DNA from: Oscillospiraceae bacterium
GTDB lineage: Bacteria; Bacillota; Clostridia; Saccharofermentanales; Saccharofermentanaceae
Length of the DNA: 64,000 bases
Direction of reading: 5' to 3'
Assembly (NCBI GenBank): GCA_902782125.1
Contig: CACZMA010000004.1
Coordinates: 248,001-312,000, forward strand
A program made the translations under genes and the position numbers. The notes under the pieces are model-generated. The model made no database searches. It was not told the origin of the DNA and saw only the letters and a program-made list of their open reading frames with translations. Shown here piece by piece: positions 45,392 to 53,681 of this stretch (the stretch's first letter is position 1; the number at the start of each line of letters is the position of its first letter).

Positions 45392-46895
45392 CCGTGACCC
45401 GGATTCTCCGGCAGAACTTAAGGCATCACTGGAACAGATCCTGCCCAAGCTCACTGATGAGCTGGCATCCGGTGATTATACTGATATGGCATTGAAGCGC
45501 TGCCTTACAGATGCTTATGCCGTTATCACATTTGTGGATCCCGAGACCATCAGAGAATATAACAGGGAAGAGCGCGGCATGGACAAAGTTACTGACTGCC
45601 TGTCTTTCCCCATACTCAACATAAATGACGGCAGGCTCATAGATCCTGAGTCCGGTTTTGATACAGAATTCGACGACGACGGTAATCCGATAGTAAATCT
45701 CGGTGATATCCTGCTCAATCTGACTGCTATCAGGGAACAGGCAGAAGAATACGGCCACAGCTTCGAGAGAGAAGCAGGTTTCCTTGCTGCTCACTCTCTT
45801 CTTCATCTGCTCGGATATGATCATATCGAGAAGCGTGACGAGAAAGTCATGATAGAGAAGCAGAAGAGCCTTATGGTTGCCGCAGGTCTCGCTTTCGAGG
45901 ACGAGGTAAAAGATCTTGAAGAGATGGTCGATCATAAGGCGGAGATGTCTCTTCCGGCAGGTTCCGAGTGCAGTCACTGCGGATATGTGGCGCTTCTCGG
46001 AAGGCCGAACGTCGGTAAATCCACGCTGGTCAACTATATTACCGGAATGAAGATCGCCATCGTGTCTCACAAGCCGCAGACGACAAGGACCAACATCAGG
46101 AGCATCGTAAATACCGAAGACTCGCAGATAATCTTCGTTGATACTCCCGGTGTGCATAAGCCCGATACCAGGATGGGCGAGATCATGGTGGATAAGTCTT
46201 TCGGAAGTGCTATCAACAGTGATCTGGTACTTCTGATGGCTGACGGAAGGTTCGATAAGCCCGGTAATGTTGAGAAGAGATTGATCGAATTGTGCCGTGA
46301 GAATAACAAGAAGGTTATCCTTGCCATCAACAAAGATGACGATGTCAAAGGCAACGGACTTCTTCCTGTCATCGCTTCCTATGCGGAGCTTTACGATTAT
46401 GCCGATGTCGTTCCGATAAGTGCCAGGACCGGCCATAACGTTGATGTCCTGCTTGATGTCATCAGGAAGAATCTTCCTTCTGGCCCCAGGCTTTTTGATT
46501 CCGAATACATGACGGATCAGACCGAGCGCGAGATCGCTGCTGAGCTAATAAGAGAACAGGTCTTGCACTATATCGATCAGGAAGTCCCTCACGGTACGGC
46601 CGTACTCATCAATAAGTTTGAGGAGAGAGCAGGGGATTCTGCCGTTGACGAATACGACCGTGAGATAGTTGTGATCGAAGCCGATATTATCTGCGAGAGA
46701 GAGTCTCATAAGGCTATAATCATCGGTAAGGGCGGTCAGATGATCAAGCGTATAGGTTCTGCAGCCAGAAGGAATATCGAGAGGATGCTCGGCTGCAAGG
46801 TCTATCTGGATCTCTATGTTAAGGTCAGACCTGACTGGCTCAACAACGAAGGCTTCCTGCGCGAATACGGTCTTAACGAAGAAGACAAAGAGTAA
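45372..46895 (+). CDS. Fusion of endoribonuclease YbeY and GTPase Era
   Basis: One continuous 507-residue frame with two ribosome-assembly proteins. Residues 1-190 are YbeY: FVDPETIREYNREERGMDKVTDCLSFP and the zinc motif AAHSLLHLLGYDH near 134-146. After a 20-25-residue linker with ECSHC, residues about 207-507 are Era: G1 GRPNVGKST, G2 QTTR, G3 DTPG, G4 NKDD, and the C-terminal KH domain IIGKGGQMIKRIG. In Bacillus dgkA and cdd lie between the two genes; here both are missing. The start overlaps pgpH by 20 nt and the end overlaps recO by one base. Confidence 0.95.
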   Translation: MRIRTVDRDPDSPAELKASLEQILPKLTDELASGDYTDMALKRCLTDAYAVITFVDPETIREYNREERGMDKVTDCLSFPILNINDGRLIDPESGFDTEFDDDGNPIVNLGDILLNLTAIREQAEEYGHSFEREAGFLAAHSLLHLLGYDHIEKRDEKVMIEKQKSLMVAAGLAFEDEVKDLEEMVDHKAEMSLPAGSECSHCGYVALLGRPNVGKSTLVNYITGMKIAIVSHKPQTTRTNIRSIVNTEDSQIIFVDTPGVHKPDTRMGEIMVDKSFGSAINSDLVLLMADGRFDKPGNVEKRLIELCRENNKKVILAINKDDDVKGNGLLPVIASYAELYDYADVVPISARTGHNVDVLLDVIRKNLPSGPRLFDSEYMTDQTEREIAAELIREQVLHYIDQEVPHGTAVLINKFEERAGDSAVDEYDREIVVIEADIICERESHKAIIIGKGGQMIKRIGSAARRNIERMLGCKVYLDLYVKVRPDWLNNEGFLREYGLNEEDKE

Positions 46896-47623
46896 TGGAT
46901 CCCGTTAACTGCAGAGGAATCATTCTCGGTTCACGCGAATACAAGGAGAAGGACAGACTTGTATCTGTGCTTACTCCTGAGATGGGGCTGATCACCGTAT
47001 GTGCCAAAGGAACAGCTAAGCCCGGAAGCCGCAATGCATTTGCATCTGTGCCTTTTATGATCGTGGATCTGGTGCTTACGACTTCCCACGGTTACTATTA
47101 CCTCAAAGACGGTTCTGTGGTCGAGAACAATTCCGGGATAATGAATAACCTCGAAGCCATGACGGTAGCATCTCATATTTCCGAGTGTCTCAAGGATTCG
47201 ACTTATGATGCAGCAGATGCCAGACAGGCATATGAGCTCGCTGTCTATGCTTTCTATGTGCTCTCATGCAGTCCTGAGAAGTATCTTATTGTGTATTCGG
47301 CATTCAACTGGAGACTTCTTACGATACTGGGACTTACCGTTGAATATGTTACCTGTGAGTTAACTGGCGCCCCCGTTACCAGAGACGGCCGATATGTGCT
47401 CAGTCCCGCAGGCGGCAGCATTAATGAATCATCCGCCGGCATGAGCGGTGAGAGCGTATTTGCACTTAATTACTTTGCCGAATGTGACATAAAGGACCTT
47501 TTTGCAGTTAAGGCAAGCGAGAATATCATCAATGAACTCAAGCGCTTTACTACTGATTACCTGTCAGTGCAGTTCGATAAGGAATACAATGCTCTGGCGA
47601 CTCTTGATGCGCTTAATAAGTAA
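46895..47623 (+). CDS. recO: DNA repair protein RecO
   Basis: Loads RecA in the RecFOR pathway. The 242-residue protein begins with the OB-fold signature CRGIILGSREYKEKDRLVSVLTPEMG and continues with KGTAKPGSRNAF and a helical C-terminal part. Zinc-binding cysteines of many RecO proteins are not evident in the usual form; only YVTCELTG shows a single Cys. It overlaps the ybeY-era gene by one base, and its stop lies 3 nt from the convergent helicase stop. Confidence 0.9.
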   Translation: MDPVNCRGIILGSREYKEKDRLVSVLTPEMGLITVCAKGTAKPGSRNAFASVPFMIVDLVLTTSHGYYYLKDGSVVENNSGIMNNLEAMTVASHISECLKDSTYDAADARQAYELAVYAFYVLSCSPEKYLIVYSAFNWRLLTILGLTVEYVTCELTGAPVTRDGRYVLSPAGGSINESSAGMSGESVFALNYFAECDIKDLFAVKASENIINELKRFTTDYLSVQFDKEYNALATLDALNK

Positions 47624-47626
47624 ACA

Positions 47627-50005
47627 TCATGTGTTCCAGTGATCTGGGAACAGCTTGATGTATTCGGGCTTGGCAAGCCTTGCATCTATAAGCAGAGCAA
47701 ATCCGGTATCATTCTCGGTCCTGATGACTCGGCCTACTGCCTGAAGGACCTTCTGCCAGCCGGGGAATCTGTATGCAAATGCAAAGCCGTCTCCGAACTT
47801 CTCTGCGTAGTAGTTGCTGAGGATCTGCCTTACGGGGTTAAGCTTGGGAAGACCAACTCCTACGATTATTACTCCGGACAATCTGTCTCCGACCAGATCT
47901 ATGCCTTCTCCGAAATGCCCGCCAAGAACGGCAGAACCAAGAAGCAGCCCGTCGAATCTATCTTCGAAGCTGTCAAGGAATTCCTGTTTCTCGGTTATAT
48001 TCATCTCGGGGATCTGGCTTATCAGCTTAAGCTTGATGCCGCTGCTCTCTGATTCTTCCTTGAGACGCTTATTAGTCTCTGCCATTATCTGTCCCATGTA
48101 TTCAAAGGAAGGGAAGAATACCATGTAATTGCCGGACCGGCCCTTAAGAGTCTCTGCGATCCTGTCGGCTATCGGTATTATCGACGAAGCCCGGTTGACA
48201 TAAGATGTGCTTATCGAGTCATCGATGATCACATCGAGATTCTCAGGCGGGAAGGGAGACGGCAGATTAAGGTAATCAGCATAGTCCGTGTCCTTGCCGA
48301 GTATCGTGTTCCTGTAATACTCGTATGGCGATAAAGTAGCAGAGAAGAATACGACAGGGAGCCTGTCCTTAACGATCTTATCCATCTTGGCAGAGCAATC
48401 TAGACAATATAGTGTGATCACAATATTCTCGCCGGTCTTCTCAGCATATATGATATAGGAATCATCAAGATAGAGCTCCATTACAGTAAGGAAATATCTG
48501 GCTTCAAAATAGAACTCCATGGCAGTCTGCCTTGCCTGTCCTTTGGGCAGGGAATCAAGCACCGGGAGCAGCGTGTTCAGACAGAACCATATCTTGGCTC
48601 GCAGATTCTTAGGCTTCTCGCGCATGCCTTCCCAGCCTTCAGTCTTCAGTACCCTGTGCTCGTTTGCACCCTCAAGTGCTGCAAAACATGATGTGTTGGT
48701 GTCGAAACATCGGGATATGGTATTGAAGTAGTGCCTGAGATCATATAGCCGGGCCATTACCTTCTCGTTCTTGCCCTTAAAGTCCGTTATCATGCGGTCG
48801 AGCATCTCCAGCGAGAAGGAAGCCGAGAACATATCCCTTCCGCGTTCTACCATATTATGAGCCTCGTCTACGAGGGCTATGGTCCTGCCGTCATCGAGTT
48901 CGTCTGACATAAGGCTGACTCTCGGATGGAATATGTGGTTATAATCGCCGATGACTACAGTGCAGTACTCCATGGTATTGACCATGAACTCATGGGGACA
49001 GATCTTATGCTCGGAAGCTATCTTCGTGATAAGCTCCGGCGTGATCTTATCATGCATCAGGACTTCTTTGAGGGCGGGCTTGAGGCGCTTATAGTACCCC
49101 TTTGCAAGCTCGCAGTATTTGGCATCACACTTTGTCTCGAAAGGGCACATCTGCTCCTTCGACCTCAGCAGGATGGACCTGATGAACAGGCCGTTATCTC
49201 TCATATCGTCAAGAGCCTTACAGGCTACATCTCTTGTAGCAGATTTGGCAGTCAGATAGAAGATCTTGTCGTATTTTTGCGTTTTAAGGCCTTTGACAGC
49301 AGGGTAGAGCGTCGAGATAGTCTTGCCGATACCCGTCGGAGCCTCAACGAACAGGGCTTCCATGGAGGTCAAAGCCTTAAGGACTCTCTGCATGAATTCT
49401 TTCTGTCCGTTACGTATTGAAGAATACGGGAACTTAAGAGTCTGTACAGAGTCATACATGGATGATCTGTAGTCGATTATAAGCTGGGCAAACTCCGCAT
49501 ATTCTTCACATACTTCATCAAAGAAAGATTCCGCTTCTTCGACGGTCATATCGAAGCTCTCTTCATAGTATTCAAGTGTTGTGACAGATACATATCTGAG
49601 GGTAAGAGTTACATCGAGCACATCAGTATTCCGGAACAGGTACATCGCGCCGTAGAGCTTAAGCTGAGTCAGATGCTCAGGTCTCTCGAGATTCTTATAA
49701 CCGGTCTTAGGCGCATTGAATGATTTGATCTCAAATATCCTCGGAGCTTTATTCTTCTCCAGGAGGAGGGCATCAAGTCTTCCGGATACGGACATGCTAA
49801 GGCCCGAATCCGATATGTAATCCCATCGCATGACATCTTCGTTTGATACGGCATCACCATACTGCTTACGAAGGTCTTCGAAAATCTTCTGATGAAGCCT
49901 CGTTCCTTCGATACCGGAGACAGAGCCATACGATCCGCCCGCGATATCTCCCGAGCGCGATACGAATTCAGCCAGATTGGTGACGGACACATTAATACTG
50001 ATCAT
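47627..50005 (-). CDS. XPD/DinG-type helicase with N-terminal PD-(D/E)XK nuclease domain
   Basis: A 792-residue superfamily 2 DNA helicase. The start at 50005 gives MISINVSVTNLAEFV, typical for the family; a longer frame runs antisense into tRNA-Leu. Residues 1-190 carry a Cas4/RecB-like nuclease fold with GRLDALLLEK and IFEIKSFNA (D...ExK). Helicase motifs follow: EAPTGIGKTISTLYP (Walker A), four cysteines around CPFETKCDAKYC for an iron-sulfur cluster, ALVDEAHN (DEAH) and a C-terminal QAVGRVIRTENDTG. It suits DNA repair. No Shine-Dalgarno is clear and a TATAAT-like box lies only 7 bp upstream. Confidence 0.9.
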   Translation of the reverse strand: MISINVSVTNLAEFVSRSGDIAGGSYGSVSGIEGTRLHQKIFEDLRKQYGDAVSNEDVMRWDYISDSGLSMSVSGRLDALLLEKNKAPRIFEIKSFNAPKTGYKNLERPEHLTQLKLYGAMYLFRNTDVLDVTLTLRYVSVTTLEYYEESFDMTVEEAESFFDEVCEEYAEFAQLIIDYRSSMYDSVQTLKFPYSSIRNGQKEFMQRVLKALTSMEALFVEAPTGIGKTISTLYPAVKGLKTQKYDKIFYLTAKSATRDVACKALDDMRDNGLFIRSILLRSKEQMCPFETKCDAKYCELAKGYYKRLKPALKEVLMHDKITPELITKIASEHKICPHEFMVNTMEYCTVVIGDYNHIFHPRVSLMSDELDDGRTIALVDEAHNMVERGRDMFSASFSLEMLDRMITDFKGKNEKVMARLYDLRHYFNTISRCFDTNTSCFAALEGANEHRVLKTEGWEGMREKPKNLRAKIWFCLNTLLPVLDSLPKGQARQTAMEFYFEARYFLTVMELYLDDSYIIYAEKTGENIVITLYCLDCSAKMDKIVKDRLPVVFFSATLSPYEYYRNTILGKDTDYADYLNLPSPFPPENLDVIIDDSISTSYVNRASSIIPIADRIAETLKGRSGNYMVFFPSFEYMGQIMAETNKRLKEESESSGIKLKLISQIPEMNITEKQEFLDSFEDRFDGLLLGSAVLGGHFGEGIDLVGDRLSGVIIVGVGLPKLNPVRQILSNYYAEKFGDGFAFAYRFPGWQKVLQAVGRVIRTENDTGFALLIDARLAKPEYIKLFPDHWNT

Positions 50006-50029
50006 CACTTGATTATATAATATCCGGTG

Positions 50030-50058
50030 TTGAAAAATATTAAGTCTTGTTATAAAAT
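50030..50058 (+). promoter_or_regulatory. Promoter of tRNA-Leu(CAG)
   Basis: TTGAAA (50030-50035) and TAAAAT (50053-50058) are 17 bp apart; the predicted start is about 5 nt before the mature tRNA. It overlaps, in opposite direction, the promoter region of the helicase. Confidence 0.7.
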
Positions 50059-50068
50059 CAACGGGCAC

Positions 50069-50155
50069 GCAGATGTGGTGGAATTGGCAGACGCGCTAGC
50101 TTCAGGTGCTAGTGGGAGCAATCCCGTGCGGGTTCAAGTCCCGCCATCTGCACCA
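50069..50155 (+). tRNA. tRNA-Leu (CAG anticodon), CCA end encoded
   Basis: Class II tRNA with long variable arm. The acceptor GCAGATG pairs with CATCTGC, discriminator A at 50152, then genomic CCA. The anticodon stem CTAGC/GCTAG holds loop TTCAGGT with CAG, and the variable arm TGGGAGCAATCCCG is long. A terminator hairpin follows at 50166. Confidence 0.96.
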
Positions 50156-50165
50156 GTAATGATCG

Positions 50166-50195
50166 AACCCCTCGTTACCGCGAGGGGTTTATCTT
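50166..50195 (+). terminator. Terminator of tRNA-Leu(CAG)
   Basis: AACCCCTCG (50166-50174) pairs perfectly with CGAGGGGTT (50181-50189) around TTACCG, followed by TATCTTT. Confidence 0.85.
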
Positions 50196-50302
50196 TGCCT
50201 TCAGACACTGACATAACGTGCTATTACCCATCAAATATTGCTGTATTATTTTTTGTAAATTACTCTATAATCTTATTAGCTAAAAACATATGAGAGGTGC
50301 CT

Positions 50303-51289
50303 ATGAAAAAGAACGAGCGCAAAGATCTTGTTACAAACATATATACAGCAGACCCTTCTGCACATGTATTTAACGGCAAGATCTATATCTATCCTTCACA
50401 CGACGAAGATCTCGATATTCCCGAAGATGATGACGGCGAACAGTATGTAATGAAGGATTATCACATTCTTTCCATGGATTCGCTCGACAGTGACTGCGTT
50501 GATAACGGTGTTGCTATCAGTGAAGACCAGATTCCGTGGGTATCAAGACAGCTCTGGGCACCTGATGCTATCTATACAAACGGTAAGTACTATCTCGTTT
50601 TCCCTGCAAAGGACAAGGACGATATCTTCAGGATCGGAGTTGCTGAATCAGACTCACCCGTAGGCCCCTTCAAGCCTCAGGATAATTACATCCAGGGCAG
50701 CTACAGCATCGATCCGGCTGTCTTTCAGGATGATGACGGTAAGATCTGGTGCTACAACGGCGGACTCTGGGGCGGCCAGCTCGAGATGTGGCAGTCCGGC
50801 TCATTCAATCCTGATGAGCACCGTCCCGAAGGTGACGAGAAGGCTTTGGGACCCATTGTCGCAGAATTTACTCCTGATATGACAGCATTCAAAGCTGCTC
50901 CCAAGATGATCACCATTCTTGATGAGAACGGCGAGCCCCTTAAGGCTAAGGATGAGGACAGAAGATACTTCGAAGATCCCTGGATGCACAAGTTTAACGG
51001 TAAGTACTACTTCTCATATTCAACAGGCACAACACATTATCTCTGCTATGCTGAAGGTGATTCTCCGGAAGGCCCCTTCACATATAAGGGAAGGATCATG
51101 GAGCCTGTTATCGGCTGGACAACACATCACTCGATTGTTCAGATCGACGGTGAGTGGTATCTGTTCTATCACGATGCGAAGAGATCCGGCGGATGCTCTC
51201 ATAAGAGATCTGTTAAGTTCACGAAGCTTAACATCGCTGCTGACGGCACTATCGAGACAATTCACCCTTACGATCACGAGAATGCCTGA
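50303..51289 (+). CDS. Glycoside hydrolase family 43 enzyme, cytoplasmic
   Basis: Five-bladed propeller glycosidase, probably a beta-xylosidase or alpha-L-arabinofuranosidase. The ATG at 50303 follows GAGAGGTG (328 residues). Catalytic-type residues of GH43: Asp in TADPSAHVF near 14, Asp in YSIDPAVFQDDDG near 134, and Glu in RRYFEDPWMHKF near 214. No signal peptide or carbohydrate-binding module, so it acts on imported short oligosaccharides. No sugar transporter is adjacent; the gene has its own terminator downstream. Confidence 0.9.
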   Translation: MKKNERKDLVTNIYTADPSAHVFNGKIYIYPSHDEDLDIPEDDDGEQYVMKDYHILSMDSLDSDCVDNGVAISEDQIPWVSRQLWAPDAIYTNGKYYLVFPAKDKDDIFRIGVAESDSPVGPFKPQDNYIQGSYSIDPAVFQDDDGKIWCYNGGLWGGQLEMWQSGSFNPDEHRPEGDEKALGPIVAEFTPDMTAFKAAPKMITILDENGEPLKAKDEDRRYFEDPWMHKFNGKYYFSYSTGTTHYLCYAEGDSPEGPFTYKGRIMEPVIGWTTHHSIVQIDGEWYLFYHDAKRSGGCSHKRSVKFTKLNIAADGTIETIHPYDHENA

Positions 51290-51313
51290 TTCGGTTCACA
51301 AAGATACTCTGGA

Positions 51314-51339
51314 GGGCATCCTGACAGGATGCCCTTTTT
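51314..51339 (+). terminator. Terminator after the GH43 gene
   Basis: GGGCATCC (51314-51321) pairs with GGATGCCC (51327-51334) around TGACA and is followed by TTTTT. A textbook intrinsic terminator 16 nt before the FliB-like gene. Confidence 0.93.
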
Positions 51340-51355
51340 GATATAAAGGTAGAAC

Positions 51356-52432
51356 ATGAAGACTTATTGGCCCGATTATTATCAGGATTTCAAATGCAAG
51401 GCAGACAATTGCCTGCATACATGCTGCGCCGGTTGGACTATATGCATAGATAAGGATTCGCTCTCAAGATTCAGCATTAATCCAGACATCATGTCCAAGG
51501 TTGATGACGGTTGTTTTGTTCTTCGAGATGACGGCAGATGTCCGTTCCTGAGAGATGACAATCTGTGTCAGATGATAATCGATCACGGAGAGGATTACAT
51601 CTGTGATATCTGCAGGGAACATCCCAGATTCTATAATTTCTTCGAAGACCATATCGAAGCAGGGATCGGTCTTGTATGTGAGGAGGCATGCAGACTTGCC
51701 CTTGATAGAAGTTCCGCTTTCGAGTTGGTATCGGAAGATGGTAAGACAATGCCGCTGCCGGCGTATGTGCAGGATATATACGACAGCACGTTGCCGCTTA
51801 ATGCCAGGCTTGCCCTGATAAACGGAGGCAGGCGGACTGCTTCCAATCTCCGGGCAAAGATCTATGCACAGATGGAAGTTATGGATCCCGAGTGGAGCGG
51901 ACTTCTCGGCAAGATAGCAGATGATCCGCTAACTTTTGAAGATGAAGATAAGGTGATAGCTGATAATGAGCTATGCCTTACAAACTTTGCCGCCTATCTC
52001 CTGTACAGATATAAGGGAGCAGGCCGTTTTGCAGCAGAATCGGTATATCTATTGGCAGATCTTATCGTAAAGGGATGCGAGATTCACGAAGCAGCAAGAC
52101 TCTTCTCGGGTGAGGTTGAGTATTCAGACATCAATATAGACGAGGCTCTTGAGACCTTCGCAGATATCGAGGAGACACCGGTATCCAGGATAATGTGCAT
52201 GGAAGCTTTGTTCAACATGGCTAAGGATCATGTCACAAATGAACCGGGTTCTGTCCTTGCAATTCAAGGCGTAATCAGTAAACTTGAAGAGTACTACACG
52301 GGACCTCTTTGGAAAGCTGATCTTGCACTTGATGAAGCAGGGCAGCTTCCACAAAGTCTCAAGCGCGGTGTGTTATCCGAGGACGGTATATATAACCTTC
52401 TCGAACGCTACAAAGAACTGACAGAGGAATAA
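51356..52432 (+). CDS. FliB-like protein (flagellin lysine-N-methylase family)
   Basis: A 358-residue protein whose N-terminal third is cysteine-rich: FKCKADNCLHTCCAGWTICID near 12-32, RCPFLRDDNLCQM near 62-74, and YICDICREHPRFYNFF near 81-96, then GLVCEEACRLAL. This is the cysteine pattern of the FliB/YkgJ family, thought to hold a metal cluster. Salmonella FliB methylates flagellin, but no flagellar gene is in this window and homologues occur in non-motile Clostridia, so another substrate is possible. It begins a short run with the four-Cys protein, hydE and the MFS transporter. Confidence 0.82.
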   Translation: MKTYWPDYYQDFKCKADNCLHTCCAGWTICIDKDSLSRFSINPDIMSKVDDGCFVLRDDGRCPFLRDDNLCQMIIDHGEDYICDICREHPRFYNFFEDHIEAGIGLVCEEACRLALDRSSAFELVSEDGKTMPLPAYVQDIYDSTLPLNARLALINGGRRTASNLRAKIYAQMEVMDPEWSGLLGKIADDPLTFEDEDKVIADNELCLTNFAAYLLYRYKGAGRFAAESVYLLADLIVKGCEIHEAARLFSGEVEYSDINIDEALETFADIEETPVSRIMCMEALFNMAKDHVTNEPGSVLAIQGVISKLEEYYTGPLWKADLALDEAGQLPQSLKRGVLSEDGIYNLLERYKELTEE

Positions 52433-52438
52433 CGGCTT

Positions 52439-52615
52439 ATGGCTAACTGCGAGACATGCCAATATGCATATATTGATGAGGTAACAGGCGAACCTGTCTG
52501 TGACCTTAACCTTGATGAAGACGAATACATCAGGTTCATGGAAAGCCGCAGCAAGGAGTGCCCGTACTATAAGAACGGTGACGAATACCAGACGACCGTA
52601 AGGCATCAGATTTGA
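52439..52615 (+). CDS. Small four-cysteine protein of unknown function (58 residues)
   Basis: ATG at 52439 to TGA at 52613-52615. The cysteines are C4, C7, C21 and C41, in CETC, PVCDL and KECPYY contexts, spaced like a small zinc or iron-sulfur site, in a very acidic chain (DLNLDEDEYIRFME). It resembles small DUF6472-type proteins of Clostridia, from memory only. It lies 6 nt after the FliB-like gene and one base before hydE, so it is almost surely co-translated with hydE and may assist its cluster or another metal process. Confidence 0.75.
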   Translation: MANCETCQYAYIDEVTGEPVCDLNLDEDEYIRFMESRSKECPYYKNGDEYQTTVRHQI

Positions 52616-52616
52616 T

Positions 52617-53681
52617 ATGGATGAGAGATTCAAGAACATAGTAGACAGTCTCAGGACTAAGCAAGACATCAACCGCAGTGACCTTAAGTATCTGCTCACT
52701 TGCGATGGTGAAGATAACATTGAGTATCTGTACGAGAACGCACGTGAAGTATCTGATTCGGTCTTCCACAAGGACGTATATCTCAGAGGTCTGATCGAAT
52801 TTACCAATTACTGCAAGAACAACTGCTACTACTGCGGTATCCGCTGCGGCAATTCAAAAGCAGACAGATACAGGCTAACCGAAGAAGAGATCCTGTCCTG
52901 CTGTGAGATCGGGGATAAGATCGGTTTTAAGACCTTTGTCCTGCAGGGCGGGGAAGACCCGTTCTTCACAGATGACAAGATATGTGAACTGGTTCGTAAG
53001 ATAAAGGAACAGCACCCTTCCTGTGCCGTTACGCTTTCCATCGGAGAGAAGTCCGAGGAGAGCTATCGAAAGTATTTCGAGGCAGGTGCGGACAGATACC
53101 TCCTCAGACACGAGACGGCAAACGAAGAGCACTATGCCATGCTCCATCCCGAATCCATGTCCGGTGCCGAGCGTAAGATGTGCCTTTATAACCTTAAGAA
53201 GATCGGGTTCCAGGTAGGATGCGGGATCATGGTCGGCACTCCCGGTCAGACCCTGGATCACATCTATGAAGATGTTGTCTTCATGATGGCCCTGAAGCCG
53301 CATATGATCGGCATAGGACCGTTCATTCCCCATAAGGACACGCCTTTCAGGGACGAACCGGAAGGAAGCGTGGAACTTACTTTGAGACTGCTCGCCGTTC
53401 TCAGGCTGTTGTTTCCAAAGGTACTGCTTCCTGCTACAACTGCTCTCGGTACTGCTGATAACCTCGGCAGGGAGAAGGGTATACTTGCGGGAGCCAATGT
53501 CATGATGCCGAATCTGTCACCTGTAAATGTCCGCGGAAAGTATCTTCTCTATGACGGCAAGATATGCACAGGTGAGGAAGCTGCAGAATGCAGTGTCTGC
53601 CTTAAGAGGAGAGTAGAACGTATCGGTTACCACATAGCAGACAGCAGGGGTGATCACCCGGATTTTAACTGCCAGTCATGA
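52617..53681 (+). CDS. hydE: [FeFe]-hydrogenase H-cluster maturase HydE (radical SAM)
   Basis: Radical SAM enzyme that helps build the two-iron part of the hydrogenase H-cluster. The 354-residue protein has the iron-sulfur motif CKNNCYYC near 64-71 followed by GIRCGNSKADRYRLTEEEIL, FVLQGGEDPFFTD for SAM binding, and the C-terminal ANVMMPNLSPVNVRGKYLLYDGK. BioB-like relatives share the fold, but the set is that of HydE. Neither hydF, hydG nor a hydrogenase is in the window. It overlaps the MFS gene by ATGA. Confidence 0.92.
   Translation: MDERFKNIVDSLRTKQDINRSDLKYLLTCDGEDNIEYLYENAREVSDSVFHKDVYLRGLIEFTNYCKNNCYYCGIRCGNSKADRYRLTEEEILSCCEIGDKIGFKTFVLQGGEDPFFTDDKICELVRKIKEQHPSCAVTLSIGEKSEESYRKYFEAGADRYLLRHETANEEHYAMLHPESMSGAERKMCLYNLKKIGFQVGCGIMVGTPGQTLDHIYEDVVFMMALKPHMIGIGPFIPHKDTPFRDEPEGSVELTLRLLAVLRLLFPKVLLPATTALGTADNLGREKGILAGANVMMPNLSPVNVRGKYLLYDGKICTGEEAAECSVCLKRRVERIGYHIADSRGDHPDFNCQS

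Noticed and set aside
45426..46436. 336-codon minus-strand frame opposite ybeY-era
   Set aside because: Antisense shadow of a strongly supported gene with no start signal.
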